Notes: generated by a model from the letters alone, not told the origin. Numbered from the stretch's first letter, positions 1 to 8,251 are shown. The stretch: DNA of 64,000 bases from Saprospirales bacterium (GCA_002698985.1 PAAY01000014.1:36359-100358), one strand, 5' to 3'. Made by a program: numbers and translations.

Positions 1-1
1 G

Positions 2-1552
2 GTGCAGAGCATCACCCTGCTCGATCCGCCCAGCCTGCAGGTTTCCTTCTCAGCCATCGACTCGGTGAGCTGTTCCGGAACAATGGCCGCCTGCGATGGT
101 GGCGCTACGGCAACGGCATCGTATTCCAATGGTGACACAGGCCTCTTTGACTTTACCTGGCAAAGTGGCGAAAGCGACAACGACCTGACCAGCAGCACAG
201 CCGTTCAGCTCTGTGCCGGCAGCCAGTTCGTCGTCGTTTCCGACGGAATATGTTTCGATACTTTTACGGTTGACATCCCTGCTCCGCCGGCCATCCAGCC
301 GGGCGCTGACATCACCAATGTTAGCTGTAACGGTGGTTCTGACGGAGAGGTGACCCTGACGCCTACGGGAGGCACCCCACCCTACACCATCACCTGGACG
401 GGCAACATCGTAAGTCCGACCCTGCCCAACCTCACAGCCGGCACCTACATGGCCGTTATCGAAGATGCAAATGGTTGTACTTTCAACCACACCATTACCA
501 TTACGGAGCCGCCCGTACTCACTGCCAGCATCAACCAGGCCGGCACGATGGACGTGAGCTGTGCCGGTGAAAACGACGGCATCATTACGGTGGAAGTGCA
601 GGGAGGCAACCTGCCGCTCGGCTCACCATCCTACATCTGGCAAAACGGCATTGCACCCATTACCTCCAACTTTGCGGCCGGACTGAGTCCTGGCACTTAT
701 TCTGTAACAGTGGTGGATGTAAAGGGCTGTGCCGATACGCTTACGCACACCATTTCTGAGCCGGCTTCCATCCAGTTCAGCCTGGGTGAGGTTACACCCA
801 TTCAGTGTGCAGGAGGAAACACCTTCATCACAGTGGATTCTGTCTGGGGTGGGCAATTGAGCACCTACCAGTTTTCCGTTGACAACGGCATTCTGCGGGT
901 TTTGGGAACCCCCAGCCCCGTATTTGCCGGAACGCATACCATCTCCATCGTGGACGTGCTGAACGGTTGCACGGTAGACACCGTCATCACCATTTCGGAA
1001 CCGGTGCCACTGAACGTGGTATTGCCGGATGTTTTGACGATTGAACTGGGAGACACCACCACGGTGCTGGATCCCGTCATCGTTTCCTCGCTGCCGATAG
1101 ACTCCTTCCTGTGGACGCCTTCGGAAGAGCTGAGCTGCAGCAATTGTAAAAACCCAACCGTCATTCCGACGGTAACACAGTTGTACACCCTCACCATCAC
1201 CGATGTGAACGGCTGTACGGCCAGTGACCAGGTGCTGATCGAAATAGACCGCAACCGGAATGTGTACATCCCCAACGTGTTCTCGCCCAATAACGATGGC
1301 ATCAATGACATCTTCCGGGTTTACACGGGCATCGGTGTCACCAACATCAATTTCTTCCGGGTTTACGACCGCTGGGGAGAGCTAGTTTTTGACGCCAAAG
1401 ACCTGTCGCCAAGTGCCGATGGCACCATTGGCTGGGACGGCCGATTCAATGGGGAAGACATGGATCCGGCGGTATTCATGTACCTGATCGAGGTAGAGTT
1501 TCTCGACGGAAGGGTCTTGCTTTACCGTGGCGATGTGGCGTTGCTTCGTTAA
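2..1552 (+). CDS. Gliding-motility-associated (T9SS type B) surface protein, 5' end outside window
   Basis: The frame is open to the left edge, so the 516 visible residues are the C-terminal part of a longer secreted protein. The visible part carries SprB-type repeats of about 70-80 residues, with the pattern V-x-C-x-G-x-x-D-G-x-I/V-T and the closing G-T-Y-x-V-x-V-x-D-x-x-G-C, at roughly residues 95-170, 180-255 and 256-335. The last ~97 residues (from about 420) are the gliding-motility-associated C-terminal domain: V-Y-I-P-N-V-F-S-P-N-N-D-G-I-N-D, then the Y-D-R-W-G-E-L-V-F block. In Bacteroidota this domain routes proteins through T9SS type B sorting with attachment by or with PorP/SprF-type partners. 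Likely role is an adhesin or gliding-related surface filament; substrate unknown. The first in-frame GTG at position 2 is an internal codon, not a start. Confidence 0.9.
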   Translation: MQSITLLDPPSLQVSFSAIDSVSCSGTMAACDGGATATASYSNGDTGLFDFTWQSGESDNDLTSSTAVQLCAGSQFVVVSDGICFDTFTVDIPAPPAIQPGADITNVSCNGGSDGEVTLTPTGGTPPYTITWTGNIVSPTLPNLTAGTYMAVIEDANGCTFNHTITITEPPVLTASINQAGTMDVSCAGENDGIITVEVQGGNLPLGSPSYIWQNGIAPITSNFAAGLSPGTYSVTVVDVKGCADTLTHTISEPASIQFSLGEVTPIQCAGGNTFITVDSVWGGQLSTYQFSVDNGILRVLGTPSPVFAGTHTISIVDVLNGCTVDTVITISEPVPLNVVLPDVLTIELGDTTTVLDPVIVSSLPIDSFLWTPSEELSCSNCKNPTVIPTVTQLYTLTITDVNGCTASDQVLIEIDRNRNVYIPNVFSPNNDGINDIFRVYTGIGVTNINFFRVYDRWGELVFDAKDLSPSADGTIGWDGRFNGEDMDPAVFMYLIEVEFLDGRVLLYRGDVALLR

Positions 1553-1627
1553 AGAAGGTTCCACTTTGAGCTTTGAAATTGTCGCTGTTCATTAACTTAG
1601 GGCATTCCTAACTCACAATTTGCAGCC

Positions 1628-2113
1628 ATGAAACTCAGCTACCCCTTCCTCGCCCTTGCTTTGCTGCTGTTCTGCCAGTGCGCCACACTGAAAGAAAGCC
1701 GCCAGGCCCGTAAAAACGTCGAAACGGTGCGCCTCTGGTTTGAAGAAGGCTGGAACCACAACCGGAATGAAGAGTTGCTGGAAGAGGTCTTCCATCCCGA
1801 ATGGACGGATGGCAACCCCCTACGACCCAACCAGGCCGTCGGAATCGAGGGCATGCGGCAGCTTGTAAAGTTTTACCGGCAGGCTTTTCCAGATGCACAT
1901 TTCACAATCACCCACCTCTTTGGCCAGGGAAACAATGTGGCCATAAGGTATGTAGTGGAAGCCACTCACCACGGTGACGCTTTCGGAATTCCTGCCACGG
2001 GCAAGCACTTCAGTTCCTCAGGGATGGTGATCTACGAAATGAAAGACGGGAAAATTTACCGCAGCTGGCAGGAACTGGACCTGATGGGAATCATCAACCA
2101 GCTTAGGAATTGA
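1628..2113 (+). CDS. SnoaL-like / ester cyclase family protein, probably exported
   Basis: A 161-residue protein of SnoaL-like (NTF2-fold) character. After a hydrophobic N-terminus (residues 1-18) comes the usual pattern: V-x-x-W-F-E-E-G-W-N near 35, W-T-D-G-N-P near 58, G-I-E-G-M-R-Q-L near 71, and the conserved end D-G-K-I-Y-R-S-W-Q-E-L-D near 142-153. The N-terminus ends in a Cys-Gln-Cys; this could be a lipoprotein signal, but the residues before either Cys do not make a canonical lipobox, so a simple signal peptide is equally possible. The family includes polyketide cyclases and many uncharacterised small-molecule binders, so no reaction is claimed. The stop codon lies at the edge of dispersed repeat element A. 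Confidence 0.75.
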   Translation: MKLSYPFLALALLLFCQCATLKESRQARKNVETVRLWFEEGWNHNRNEELLEEVFHPEWTDGNPLRPNQAVGIEGMRQLVKFYRQAFPDAHFTITHLFGQGNNVAIRYVVEATHHGDAFGIPATGKHFSSSGMVIYEMKDGKIYRSWQELDLMGIINQLRN

Positions 2114-2166
2114 GGTTGAGAGGAGTTGATCCCGGCATTCGCCAGGAGGTTTAGAGAGGTTTAGAC
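2111..2166 (-). repeat. Dispersed repeat element A, copy 1
   Basis: Read on the minus strand: tandem TCTAAACCTC-like units, then a hairpin core CTGGCGAATGCCGGGATCAA, then CTCCTCTCAACC. The same order occurs at 7352-7400 and, shorter, at 21338-21378. The SnoaL-like gene's TGA stop is the first triplet of this copy. Confidence 0.7.
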
Positions 2167-2179
2167 GAAAGACCAATCA

Positions 2180-2962
2180 ATGTTACCCAGACCACCGCTT
2201 GTTACCATCATCACCGTTTGTTACAATTCGGCCCACCTGCTGGAGGGCACCATCCGGAGCGTGCTGGCGCAGGATTATCCCCACATCGAATACCTTGTCA
2301 TTGACGGGGCCTCGACGGACCATACCGGCACCATCATCAAGCTGATGGAGAACCTGAACCACCGCCTGCTCAATGCCAAAGTTTTCAAAACCATCAGCGA
2401 ACCCGACAAGGGACTTTACGATGCCATGAACAAGGGACTCAAAATGGCCAGCGGTGATTTCGTTTTGTTCCTCAATGCCGGTGACCGCCTTTTTGAGAAG
2501 GACACCATTAAAAAAATGATGGAGCATTGCACTGCCGAAACCGATGTGCTGTACGGCGAGGTGATGCTGGTGACGGAGACCCGCCGTCACCTCGGCACCC
2601 GCTCTCAACTCACCACCCGCAAGCTGCCGGAAAACCTGAGCTGGAAAAGTTTGAAACGGGGCATGGTGGTTTGCCACCAGGCATTCATGGCCCGCACTTC
2701 CATCGCTCCGCAATACCTGGAAAACAACCTGGCTGCCGACATCGATTGGGTCATCAGCATTCTGAAAAAAAGTCGCCAGACGGTGAACACCCAGCTCATC
2801 GTTGCAGAATACCTGGTAGGCGGTCTCTCCCGAAAACGCCACCGACAGTCGCTCAAAGACCGCTTTGCAGTGATGCGGCGGCACTATGGCTTGCCTGCCA
2901 CTTTGTGGGCGCATTTCCTCATCCTTCTGAGGTCTTTCTTCCAAAATGAGGCCGTGGCCTGA
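2180..2962 (+). CDS. Glycosyltransferase family 2
   Basis: A 260-residue cytoplasmic or membrane-associated GT-A type transferase. The N-terminus has the GT2 start V-T-I-I-T-V-C-Y-N (8-16), the nucleotide-contacting D-G-A-S-T-D (42-47), and the E-P-D-K-G-L-Y-D-A-M-N-K-G motif typical of the WcaA/colanic-type branch. F-L-N-A-G-D follows, standing in for the DxD metal site. No transmembrane segment is evident apart from a mildly hydrophobic C-terminus. It probably transfers a sugar to a polysaccharide or lipid-linked acceptor, but no other polysaccharide genes are adjacent, so donor and acceptor are unknown. ATG start 14 bases after a repeat tract; no strong ribosome binding site, as usual in Bacteroidota. 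Confidence 0.88.
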   Translation: MLPRPPLVTIITVCYNSAHLLEGTIRSVLAQDYPHIEYLVIDGASTDHTGTIIKLMENLNHRLLNAKVFKTISEPDKGLYDAMNKGLKMASGDFVLFLNAGDRLFEKDTIKKMMEHCTAETDVLYGEVMLVTETRRHLGTRSQLTTRKLPENLSWKSLKRGMVVCHQAFMARTSIAPQYLENNLAADIDWVISILKKSRQTVNTQLIVAEYLVGGLSRKRHRQSLKDRFAVMRRHYGLPATLWAHFLILLRSFFQNEAVA

Positions 2963-3021
2963 AGTAAAGGCGATCTCCTGATCGCCTCCCATATTTTACA
3001 ACATAGCAACTCCAGTAGCCT

Positions 3022-3257
3022 TTCCAGTGACCTAAAGGTCACTGCTACCGGCACAGCCTGCCTGTCAGCCGAAGGCGGGAAGGCCGTGCTACTGTAACAC
3101 AGCATTTATGCTGCGATAGTCCAACGACCTTCAGGTCGTAGGGATAACTTCCAGTGACCTGAAGGTCACTGCTACCTGCACAGCCTGAAGGCCGTGCTAC
3201 TTTAACGCAGCATTTATGCTACCACAGGCCTAGAACCTTCAAGTCGTGGGGATAACT
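3022..3257. repeat. Two copies of a cluster of short word-palindromes
   Basis: Two tandem copies (about 3022-3149 and 3150-3257) of a block built from short perfect palindromes: AGTGACCTAAAGGTCACT (3026-3043) and AGTGACCTGAAGGTCACT (3153-3170), a CACAGCCTG..GGCCGTGC hairpin, a GCAGCATTTATGCTGC-like hairpin, and ACGACCTTCAGGTCGT (3124-3139). Copy 1 has an insertion inside the second hairpin. No open frame spans it. From 3258 to about 3410 I see nothing recognisable. Confidence 0.8.
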
Positions 3258-3411
3258 CTAAGAACAAATGGAAACGCCCCGTTAAAGAATGTCAAAAACG
3301 ACAATAGAACCAGGCATACAGCATAATCATCTCACCCTACTTCACCCATCACAACGACTAAAAGCCACCCTAAATACAACCTTTCCCATCCAGGATTCCA
3401 CATTCAATTGC

Positions 3412-3419
3412 TACCTTCG
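3412..3419 (+). promoter_or_regulatory. Candidate -7 promoter box for the cobalamin riboswitch transcript
   Basis: TACCTTCG, followed by CGCCGCC, resembles the Bacteroidota -7 element TAnnTTTG and sits just upstream of the riboswitch. I see no clear -33 TTG. Confidence 0.4.
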
Positions 3420-3424
3420 CGCCG

Positions 3425-3590
3425 CCTTTGGTTCCATGCTTATGGATGAAAAGGGAATCAGGTGAAAATCCTGGACTGTTCCCGCAGCTGTAAGCTCCAC
3501 CAAAGTGCTGCCAACCGATGGCCACTGTTTGCCGTAGGCGAATGGGAAGGCCGGCCGCACCGGAGCAAGTCAGAAGACCTGCCAGAGGCA
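3425..3590 (+). promoter_or_regulatory. Cobalamin (B12) riboswitch
   Basis: The conserved core is easy to read. GGATGAAAAGGGAATCAGG is at about 3444-3462, followed by TGAAAATCCTGG and CTGTTCCCGCAGCTGTAAG. CCACTG lies near 3521, GGGAAGGCCGG near 3544, and the B12 box AAGTCAGAAGACCTGCC is at 3567-3583. These are the signature pieces of adenosyl-/aqua-cobalamin riboswitches. In this family, bound cobalamin represses the downstream gene, here the BtuG-like lipoprotein at 3754. A weak hairpin (GAATCC..GGATTC, 3651-3680) followed ten bases later by six T may serve as expression platform; alternatively the switch acts on translation. Confidence 0.93.
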
Positions 3591-3650
3591 TAGTCCACCT
3601 TCGGGTGCGGCTATCCTTCTCAGCTTTCGGAGAAAAGGCTGCGAGGATCA

Positions 3651-3696
3651 GAATCCTGCCACGGCGTTCCTGCCGGATTCCTTCCTCCTGTTTTTT
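3651..3696 (+). terminator. Possible riboswitch-controlled hairpin
   Basis: Outer arms GAATCC and GGATTC enclose an inner CGGC/GCCG stem, with TTTTTT at 3691-3696. The ten-base gap between stem and T-run makes this a poor classical terminator, so it is only a candidate expression platform. Confidence 0.3.
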
Positions 3697-3753
3697 CGTC
3701 ATGGTGCTGAAGTTGGGGCCCGCCCAATTGTTAAACCTTTAAAACAGTTTACC

Positions 3754-4833
3754 ATGTCTTTCAAAACCCTTACCCGCCAATGGATCTGGCTGCTTTCATT
3801 CGTTGTGCTGGCGCTCACGGCCTGTAACAAAGACGACGACACCCAGCCAGCTGACACTTTTGGCCCAGGCATTTTCATCGTCAACGAGGGGCCGTTCCAG
3901 AATGGAACAGGATCCATCAGTTTCTGGGACCGCCAAAGCGATGTCGTTCTTCAGAGCATTTATTTCGGACTGAACGGCGAGGACCTCGGCAACATCGCTC
4001 AATCCATGACCATTGCCAATGGTCAGGCCTTCATCGTCGTCAACAATGCCGGCAAAGTGGTGGCCGCAGACGCTGCCACGTTCATGAAAAACGGAGAGAT
4101 TACCGGTCTGTCATTGCCCCGGTACATGGTGGCTTTGGAAGGCACATCCACTGCTTTTGTGTCGCAATGGGGCGCTACCGGCACCGATGGCTCAGTGGCC
4201 GTCGTCAATACGGACAACTATACCGTGACCAGCACCATCCCAACCGGCAGCGGTGCCGAAACCATGCTGCTCGTGGGCGATGAACTGTGGGTGGCCAATT
4301 CCGGCGGTTTCGGCCGTGATTCCACCATCAGCATCATCGACGTGAACAGCCTTGCCATCAAAGAAACCATCGTTGTTGGGGACAACCCCAACAGCCTTGT
4401 GCAGGACAGCGACGGCAACATTTGGGTAATCTGTGCGGGCTATGCCCACAACTTCGACCCCAATGACCCGCTCAGCACCCCCGGCAAACTGGTTCGCATC
4501 AGCAACAAGACCATCAGTAAAACCTTCGAACTGCCTAACGATGCCGGCCGGCTCATCATCAACAGCCAGGGCAACCGCCTCTTCTACCTCGACAGCCGTT
4601 ACGGAGGCAGGGTGTTCGATTTCTTCACCAACCAGCCCCAACTGAATACCACGCCATTCCTGGATGGAACCTGGTATTCCCTGGGTTATGATCCCGTAGA
4701 AAACACCGTCCTTGCCGGCAACGCCGGAGACTTCTCCTCCCCCGGCAGCATGACTGTGGTGGATGCCACCGGAAACATGGTCCGCGAGGTGATGACGGGG
4801 ATTATTCCGACCTTTTTCGTGGTAAGGGAATAA
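3754..4833 (+). CDS. BtuG-like surface lipoprotein (YncE/DUF5074-type beta-propeller), B12-regulated
   Basis: A 359-residue lipoprotein. The signal peptide ends in the lipobox L-T-A-C with Cys24. The next residues, N-K-D-D-D, fit the acidic lipoprotein export signal that sends Bacteroidota lipoproteins to the outer face of the outer membrane. The rest is blade-like YncE/DUF5074 repeats, for example S-I-S-F-W-D-R, G-S-V-A-V-V-N-T-D, S-T-I-S-I-I-D-V-N and S-M-T-V-V-D-A. Among characterised relatives, Bacteroides BtuG is a seven-bladed propeller that binds cobalamin very tightly and caps BtuB. The B12 riboswitch directly upstream makes a role in cobalamin capture the best reading. Neither btuB nor btuCDF is adjacent. 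Name given by family and context, not by binding data. Confidence 0.8.
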   Translation: MSFKTLTRQWIWLLSFVVLALTACNKDDDTQPADTFGPGIFIVNEGPFQNGTGSISFWDRQSDVVLQSIYFGLNGEDLGNIAQSMTIANGQAFIVVNNAGKVVAADAATFMKNGEITGLSLPRYMVALEGTSTAFVSQWGATGTDGSVAVVNTDNYTVTSTIPTGSGAETMLLVGDELWVANSGGFGRDSTISIIDVNSLAIKETIVVGDNPNSLVQDSDGNIWVICAGYAHNFDPNDPLSTPGKLVRISNKTISKTFELPNDAGRLIINSQGNRLFYLDSRYGGRVFDFFTNQPQLNTTPFLDGTWYSLGYDPVENTVLAGNAGDFSSPGSMTVVDATGNMVREVMTGIIPTFFVVRE

Positions 4834-4908
4834 TTGAAAGTTTTTGAGAGGCTTTTGAGGGGTTTTTGGCTTAGCCGTTCCTTTCTTAAAAGAGGCTCGG
4901 AGTTTGGA

Positions 4909-4947
4909 AACCAGGTGCTGAATGCTTTGTTTTAGCCCTGGTTTTTT
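4909..4947 (+). terminator. Probable intrinsic terminator after the BtuG-like gene
   Basis: AACCAGG (4909-4915) pairs with CCTGGTT (4937-4943), followed by a T-run. The loop of about 21 bases is long, which lowers confidence. Confidence 0.5.
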
Positions 4948-4965
4948 CATTTCAACCTCCACACG

Positions 4966-5865
4966 ATGTTCAGTAATAAATCTCCCTTCGAAAAAGCACT
5001 GATTGGCAGCATCGTCTTACATGGTATTGGCGCCATAAGTCTGTTTTCTTTTTTAATGGTTTACGGGTTCTATTTCTTTTGCATCCTTCCCTTTTTGGTT
5101 GGGTTGTTTTTTTATGATTTGGAAAACCGCTTGCACAGTATTCTTGGAATGTTTTCAGGCTTCGTCATTGTAATGGCCATCATTGCAATATTTAACCTCG
5201 AAGGGTATGCCTGTTTGTTGATGGCAACGCCAATCTTTCTTTTTAGCGGGGCGCTGGGCATACTCACCAGATGGATTTATTTCAAAATCATCAAAAAGTC
5301 TGACCATGAGAATGACAATAACCTGAGTGCTTTTGCCGTGCCGATTGTTATTTTCCTCGCAACTGGATTGATTGAAAAATATTCACTGAACGGGAATTTT
5401 TCAGTCGATACCGTTGAAACCAGTGTTGTGGTGAATGCTTTGCCGGAAGAAGCCTGGCAGGCATTGTTTGAATTTGACACCTTGAGCGGAGAAACATCAG
5501 GGTTGATTAAATTGGGACTTCCTACACCTTACAAAGCCAGTGTTGATTCGATGGCAGTTGGAGCCACCAGGATCTGTTATTTTGAACCTGGCAATATCGT
5601 TCAGGAAATTACACGGTTGGAACCCGGCAGGTTAATGGAAGTAAAAGTCATTGACTACCAGTTGGTTGGTAAAAACTGGATTCAATTCACCAAGGCTGTT
5701 TATACGCTCCACCCTGTTGACAGCAAGCGAACCGAAGTGACTCGCAGCACCAGTTATTCTTCCCAACTTTCACCCCGGTTTTACTGGCGAACCCTGGAAT
5801 CTTTGGCAATCGATGCCGAACACGTCTATGTTCTGGACAACCTAAAAAGAAAACTTGAAAATTGA
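4966..5865 (+). CDS. Membrane protein with C-terminal SRPBCC-like domain
   Basis: A 299-residue protein. The N-terminal half is hydrophobic with about four to five membrane segments between residues 8 and 140 (G-S-I-V-L-H-G-I-G-A-I; F-F-C-I-L-P-F-L-V-G-L; F-V-I-V-M-A-I-I-A-I; a segment rich in Leu/Ile near 125). From about residue 155 (T-S-V-V-V-N-A-L-P-E-E-A-W-Q-A-L-F) the sequence reads like a START/SRPBCC domain: the A-x-x-V-W opening helix, a hydrophobic-cavity beta sheet, and T-R-S-T-S-Y before a long C-terminal helix. Function unknown. Its base composition is more A+T-rich than its neighbours, and the upstream spacer is a G/T-rich repeat tract, so acquisition is possible. Confidence 0.7.
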   Translation: MFSNKSPFEKALIGSIVLHGIGAISLFSFLMVYGFYFFCILPFLVGLFFYDLENRLHSILGMFSGFVIVMAIIAIFNLEGYACLLMATPIFLFSGALGILTRWIYFKIIKKSDHENDNNLSAFAVPIVIFLATGLIEKYSLNGNFSVDTVETSVVVNALPEEAWQALFEFDTLSGETSGLIKLGLPTPYKASVDSMAVGATRICYFEPGNIVQEITRLEPGRLMEVKVIDYQLVGKNWIQFTKAVYTLHPVDSKRTEVTRSTSYSSQLSPRFYWRTLESLAIDAEHVYVLDNLKRKLEN

Positions 5866-5958
5866 TGTGCTACCTGCATAATTCTTTAGTAGCCTCTGAA
5901 AAAACCTTTCAAAAACCACAGAAAAACCACCTCGAAAACCAACCAAAAACCCACGCCC

Positions 5959-6627
5959 ATGCCCAAAAAAAAGACGACCCGAATCACAAAAGCAAAACGT
6001 GAAAAGGCCGCACAGATAGCAGCCATTCTGGACGAGCTTTACCCGGAAGTGCCCATTCCGCTGGAACATTCTGATCCCTACACCTTGCTCATAGCGGTGC
6101 TCCTCTCCGCACAGTGCACCGACGAGCGGGTCAACAAGGTGACGCCCCATTTATTCGCACTGGCGCATACCCCGGAGGAAATGGCGCAGCAGGATGTGAG
6201 CACCATCGAGGACATCATCCGCCCCTGTGGCCTGGCACCCCGCAAGGCGAAGGCCATTTCGGAACTCTCGAAGATTCTGGTGGAGAAGTACAAGGGCCAG
6301 GTTCCGGAAGATTGGGAGGCACTCGAAGCTCTGCCAGGTGTGGGTCACAAAACCGCCTCTGTAGTTATGTCCCAGGCCTTCGGAAAACCCGCTTTTCCGG
6401 TGGACACCCACATCCACCGCCTGGCCTGGCGCTGGGGCCTCAGCAATGGCAAAAACGTGGAACAGACAGAACGGGACCTCAAGGCCCTCTTTCCCGAAGA
6501 AAGCTGGAACAAACTGCACCTGCAGATCATCTACTTCGGCCGTGAATACTGCCCCGCCCGCGGCCACGATCCCCGTCAATGCCCCATCTGCAGCAAGTTC
6601 GGCAGGAAGGAATTGTTTAGGGAGTAG
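5959..6627 (+). CDS. nth: Endonuclease III (DNA glycosylase / AP lyase)
   Basis: A 222-residue base-excision repair enzyme that removes oxidised pyrimidines. Visible features are L-L-S-A-Q-C-T-D (48-55), the helix-hairpin-helix L-P-G-V-G-H-K-T-A with catalytic Lys131, and the catalytic Asp149 in V-D-T-H-I-H-R. The C-terminal cluster is unusual: Cys198, Cys208 and Cys211 are present in C-x9-C-x2-C spacing, but no fourth Cys follows, whereas the E. coli enzyme has C-x6-C-x2-C-x5-C. The iron-sulfur cluster may therefore be altered or absent. The last residues R-E and the TAG stop are read from a TAGGGAG repeat tract. ATG start chosen; a spacer of A/C-rich repeats precedes it. Confidence 0.95.
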   Translation: MPKKKTTRITKAKREKAAQIAAILDELYPEVPIPLEHSDPYTLLIAVLLSAQCTDERVNKVTPHLFALAHTPEEMAQQDVSTIEDIIRPCGLAPRKAKAISELSKILVEKYKGQVPEDWEALEALPGVGHKTASVVMSQAFGKPAFPVDTHIHRLAWRWGLSNGKNVEQTERDLKALFPEESWNKLHLQIIYFGREYCPARGHDPRQCPICSKFGRKELFRE

Positions 6628-6640
6628 GGAGTAGGGAGTA
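6618..6640 (+). repeat. TAGGGAG heptamer tract
   Basis: Three tandem TAGGGAG units that overlap the 3' end of nth and provide its stop codon. The same heptamer occurs at 36220-36250 and, inverted, at 42568-42602. Confidence 0.8.
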
Positions 6641-6719
6641 GAGACGTTGCACCGCAACGTCTGGCCCAGCACCCACCAATTCAACAATTCAACAGTCTCA
6701 ACAATTCAACAGTCTCAAA

Positions 6720-7361
6720 ATGCCGCTTAAGGAAGCTTGTGTTGAAAGCCTGCAAGAGGCACTGGCCGCTGAGCGGCAGGGTGCCGACCGGTTGGAGCTT
6801 TGTTCCAGGCTGGAGGTGGGCGGCTTGACACCGGGTGTTGAATTGGCACAGGAAGTACTGAATGCCGTCAGTATTCCGGTGATGCTGATGATCCGTTGCC
6901 GGGAGGGAGACTTCTGCTACTCCCCGGTTGAAGTCGATGAAATGCTCCGGCAAATAGCGACATTCAAAGCATTGAACAGTCCTCAACTGGCAGGATTCGT
7001 CACCGGTGCGCTCACTGAAGTGGGCACCGTGGATGTGCCAACTCTAAGCCGCCTTGCCGGTGCTGCCCAGCCCTACCCCATCACCTTTCACAAGGCCATC
7101 GATGAATGCCCGGATCCACTCGCTGCCATCCAGGTTTTGAAGACCCTTCCAGGAATTACCCGGGTGCTCAGCTCAGGTGGTGCGTCAACAGCGCAGGAAG
7201 GAGCAGAAATGCTCATGTCCATGATCGCTGCTGCCGGAGATGATCTGACCATCATCGCAGCCGGCAAAGTGACCCATGAAAACCTGGCCGCTTTGCACCG
7301 TTCGATCGGTGCCAGCGAATACCACGGCCGCCTGATCGTCGGCAACCTAAAACCCCTCTAA
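6720..7361 (+). CDS. cutC: CutC family copper homeostasis protein
   Basis: A 213-residue TIM-barrel protein of the CutC family. It has the family signatures E-A-C-V-E-S near 5, G-A-D-R-L-E-L-C-S near 20-28, G-G-L-T-P-G near 33, M-L-M-I-R near 54, the F-x-T-G-A-L block near 99, T-F-H-K-A-I-D near 122, and L-S-S-G-G near 149. CutC was linked to copper tolerance in E. coli but its biochemical activity is unsettled. The final Pro-Leu and the TAA stop lie inside dispersed element A. A spacer of tandem CAACAATTCAACAGT-like units precedes the ATG; no ribosome binding site is obvious. Confidence 0.93.
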   Translation: MPLKEACVESLQEALAAERQGADRLELCSRLEVGGLTPGVELAQEVLNAVSIPVMLMIRCREGDFCYSPVEVDEMLRQIATFKALNSPQLAGFVTGALTEVGTVDVPTLSRLAGAAQPYPITFHKAIDECPDPLAAIQVLKTLPGITRVLSSGGASTAQEGAEMLMSMIAAAGDDLTIIAAGKVTHENLAALHRSIGASEYHGRLIVGNLKPL

Positions 7362-7400
7362 ACCTCCCGGCGAATGCCGGGATCAACTCCCCTCAACCCT
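7352..7400 (+). repeat. Dispersed repeat element A, copy 2
   Basis: CCTCTAAACCTCC, then the hairpin core CCGGCGAATGCCGGG, then ATCAACTCCCCTCAACC. It matches the minus-strand copy at 2111-2166. It begins within the last codons of cutC and lies between cutC and the convergent TonB-like gene. Confidence 0.75.
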
Positions 7401-7408
7401 CCATTACC

Positions 7409-8251
7409 TCATTGCAATTTAAACCGCACCGGCAGGGTAAACTGCACCCGCACCGGGCGCCCACCCTGCATGCCGGGGTGCCACCGAGGCATCGATTTGA
7501 TTACCCTCACCGCCTCTGCTCCCAAACCTCCGCCGGGGTCCCGTAGCACCTGGATTCCGGACACCGAGCCATCTGTTTCCACTACAAAGCGAACGGCCAC
7601 CAGCCCTTCGATGGCCAATTCGCGGGCAATAGAAGGATAAATGAGCCGGCTTTGGATAAAGCCCAGCAGCGTCGCATCTGAACATTTTTTACGCTCCTCC
7701 CGGTCACTTATCTGTTCACAGCCGGGGAACATCGGCGGCACTTCCACGATGATGTAAAGGGAATCGGGTTCAGGAATTTTGGGCCGTGGCGGCGGCGCGC
7801 TGACGACAGGCCTTGGTATTGCCGGTTCCGGATCGGCCATTGGTTCGCCGGGGTCCGGGTTCTGAAAAACAACGGGCTCCACAGGCAGGTCGGAAGGAAC
7901 AACCTCGATTTTGGTGGGTATGGGTTTCGGTGGTTTCTTCTCAGGCTGTGCCGTCCGGGGTGTTTCCTTCATTTCTATCTCCTCCAGCGGCAGGTAGGAG
8001 TAAGCATCGTGGTTCACGCCGGTTGCGAAGCGAGTAAAAGAAAAGGCAATGACGGCAACGGCAATGGCCACCGTAAACCCAATGTTCAGCGAAAGCGAAC
8101 GATGCCGGGCCCAGCGGTGGTCGCGAAGGATTTTTCTGGATGCATGCGTTTTGCGGGCGGAATATCTAAAAAGTTGAATGGCGAGGACCACAAAAAAGAT
8201 CAGTCCGAGAAGGGCCAAAGCTGCCTGCGTGGCGTTCATTTCAAATGTCAT
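7409..8251 (-). CDS. TonB-family energy transducer, paralogue 1 (two membrane segments)
   Basis: A 280-residue protein. I start it at the ATG at 8251 because the resulting N-terminus (M-T-F-E-M-N-A-T) lines up with the paralogues at 14027 and 15115; an ATG further upstream would add 20 residues. Two hydrophobic segments (about 8-27 and 55-75) flank a basic cytoplasmic stretch. A Pro-rich periplasmic linker with E-x-x-E-T-P-R-T-A follows, then P-P-M-F-P-G-C-E, and a C-terminal TonB domain (Y-P-S-I-A-R-E-L-A-I-E-G-L-V near 210; V-E-T-D-G-S-V; closing P-V-R-V-Q-F-T-L-P-V-R-F). It probably couples the proton gradient to outer-membrane transporters with unseen ExbB/ExbD partners. Its linker lacks the long polyproline runs of the other two paralogues. 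Confidence 0.85.
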   Translation of the reverse strand: MTFEMNATQAALALLGLIFFVVLAIQLFRYSARKTHASRKILRDHRWARHRSLSLNIGFTVAIAVAVIAFSFTRFATGVNHDAYSYLPLEEIEMKETPRTAQPEKKPPKPIPTKIEVVPSDLPVEPVVFQNPDPGEPMADPEPAIPRPVVSAPPPRPKIPEPDSLYIIVEVPPMFPGCEQISDREERKKCSDATLLGFIQSRLIYPSIARELAIEGLVAVRFVVETDGSVSGIQVLRDPGGGLGAEAVRVIKSMPRWHPGMQGGRPVRVQFTLPVRFKLQ

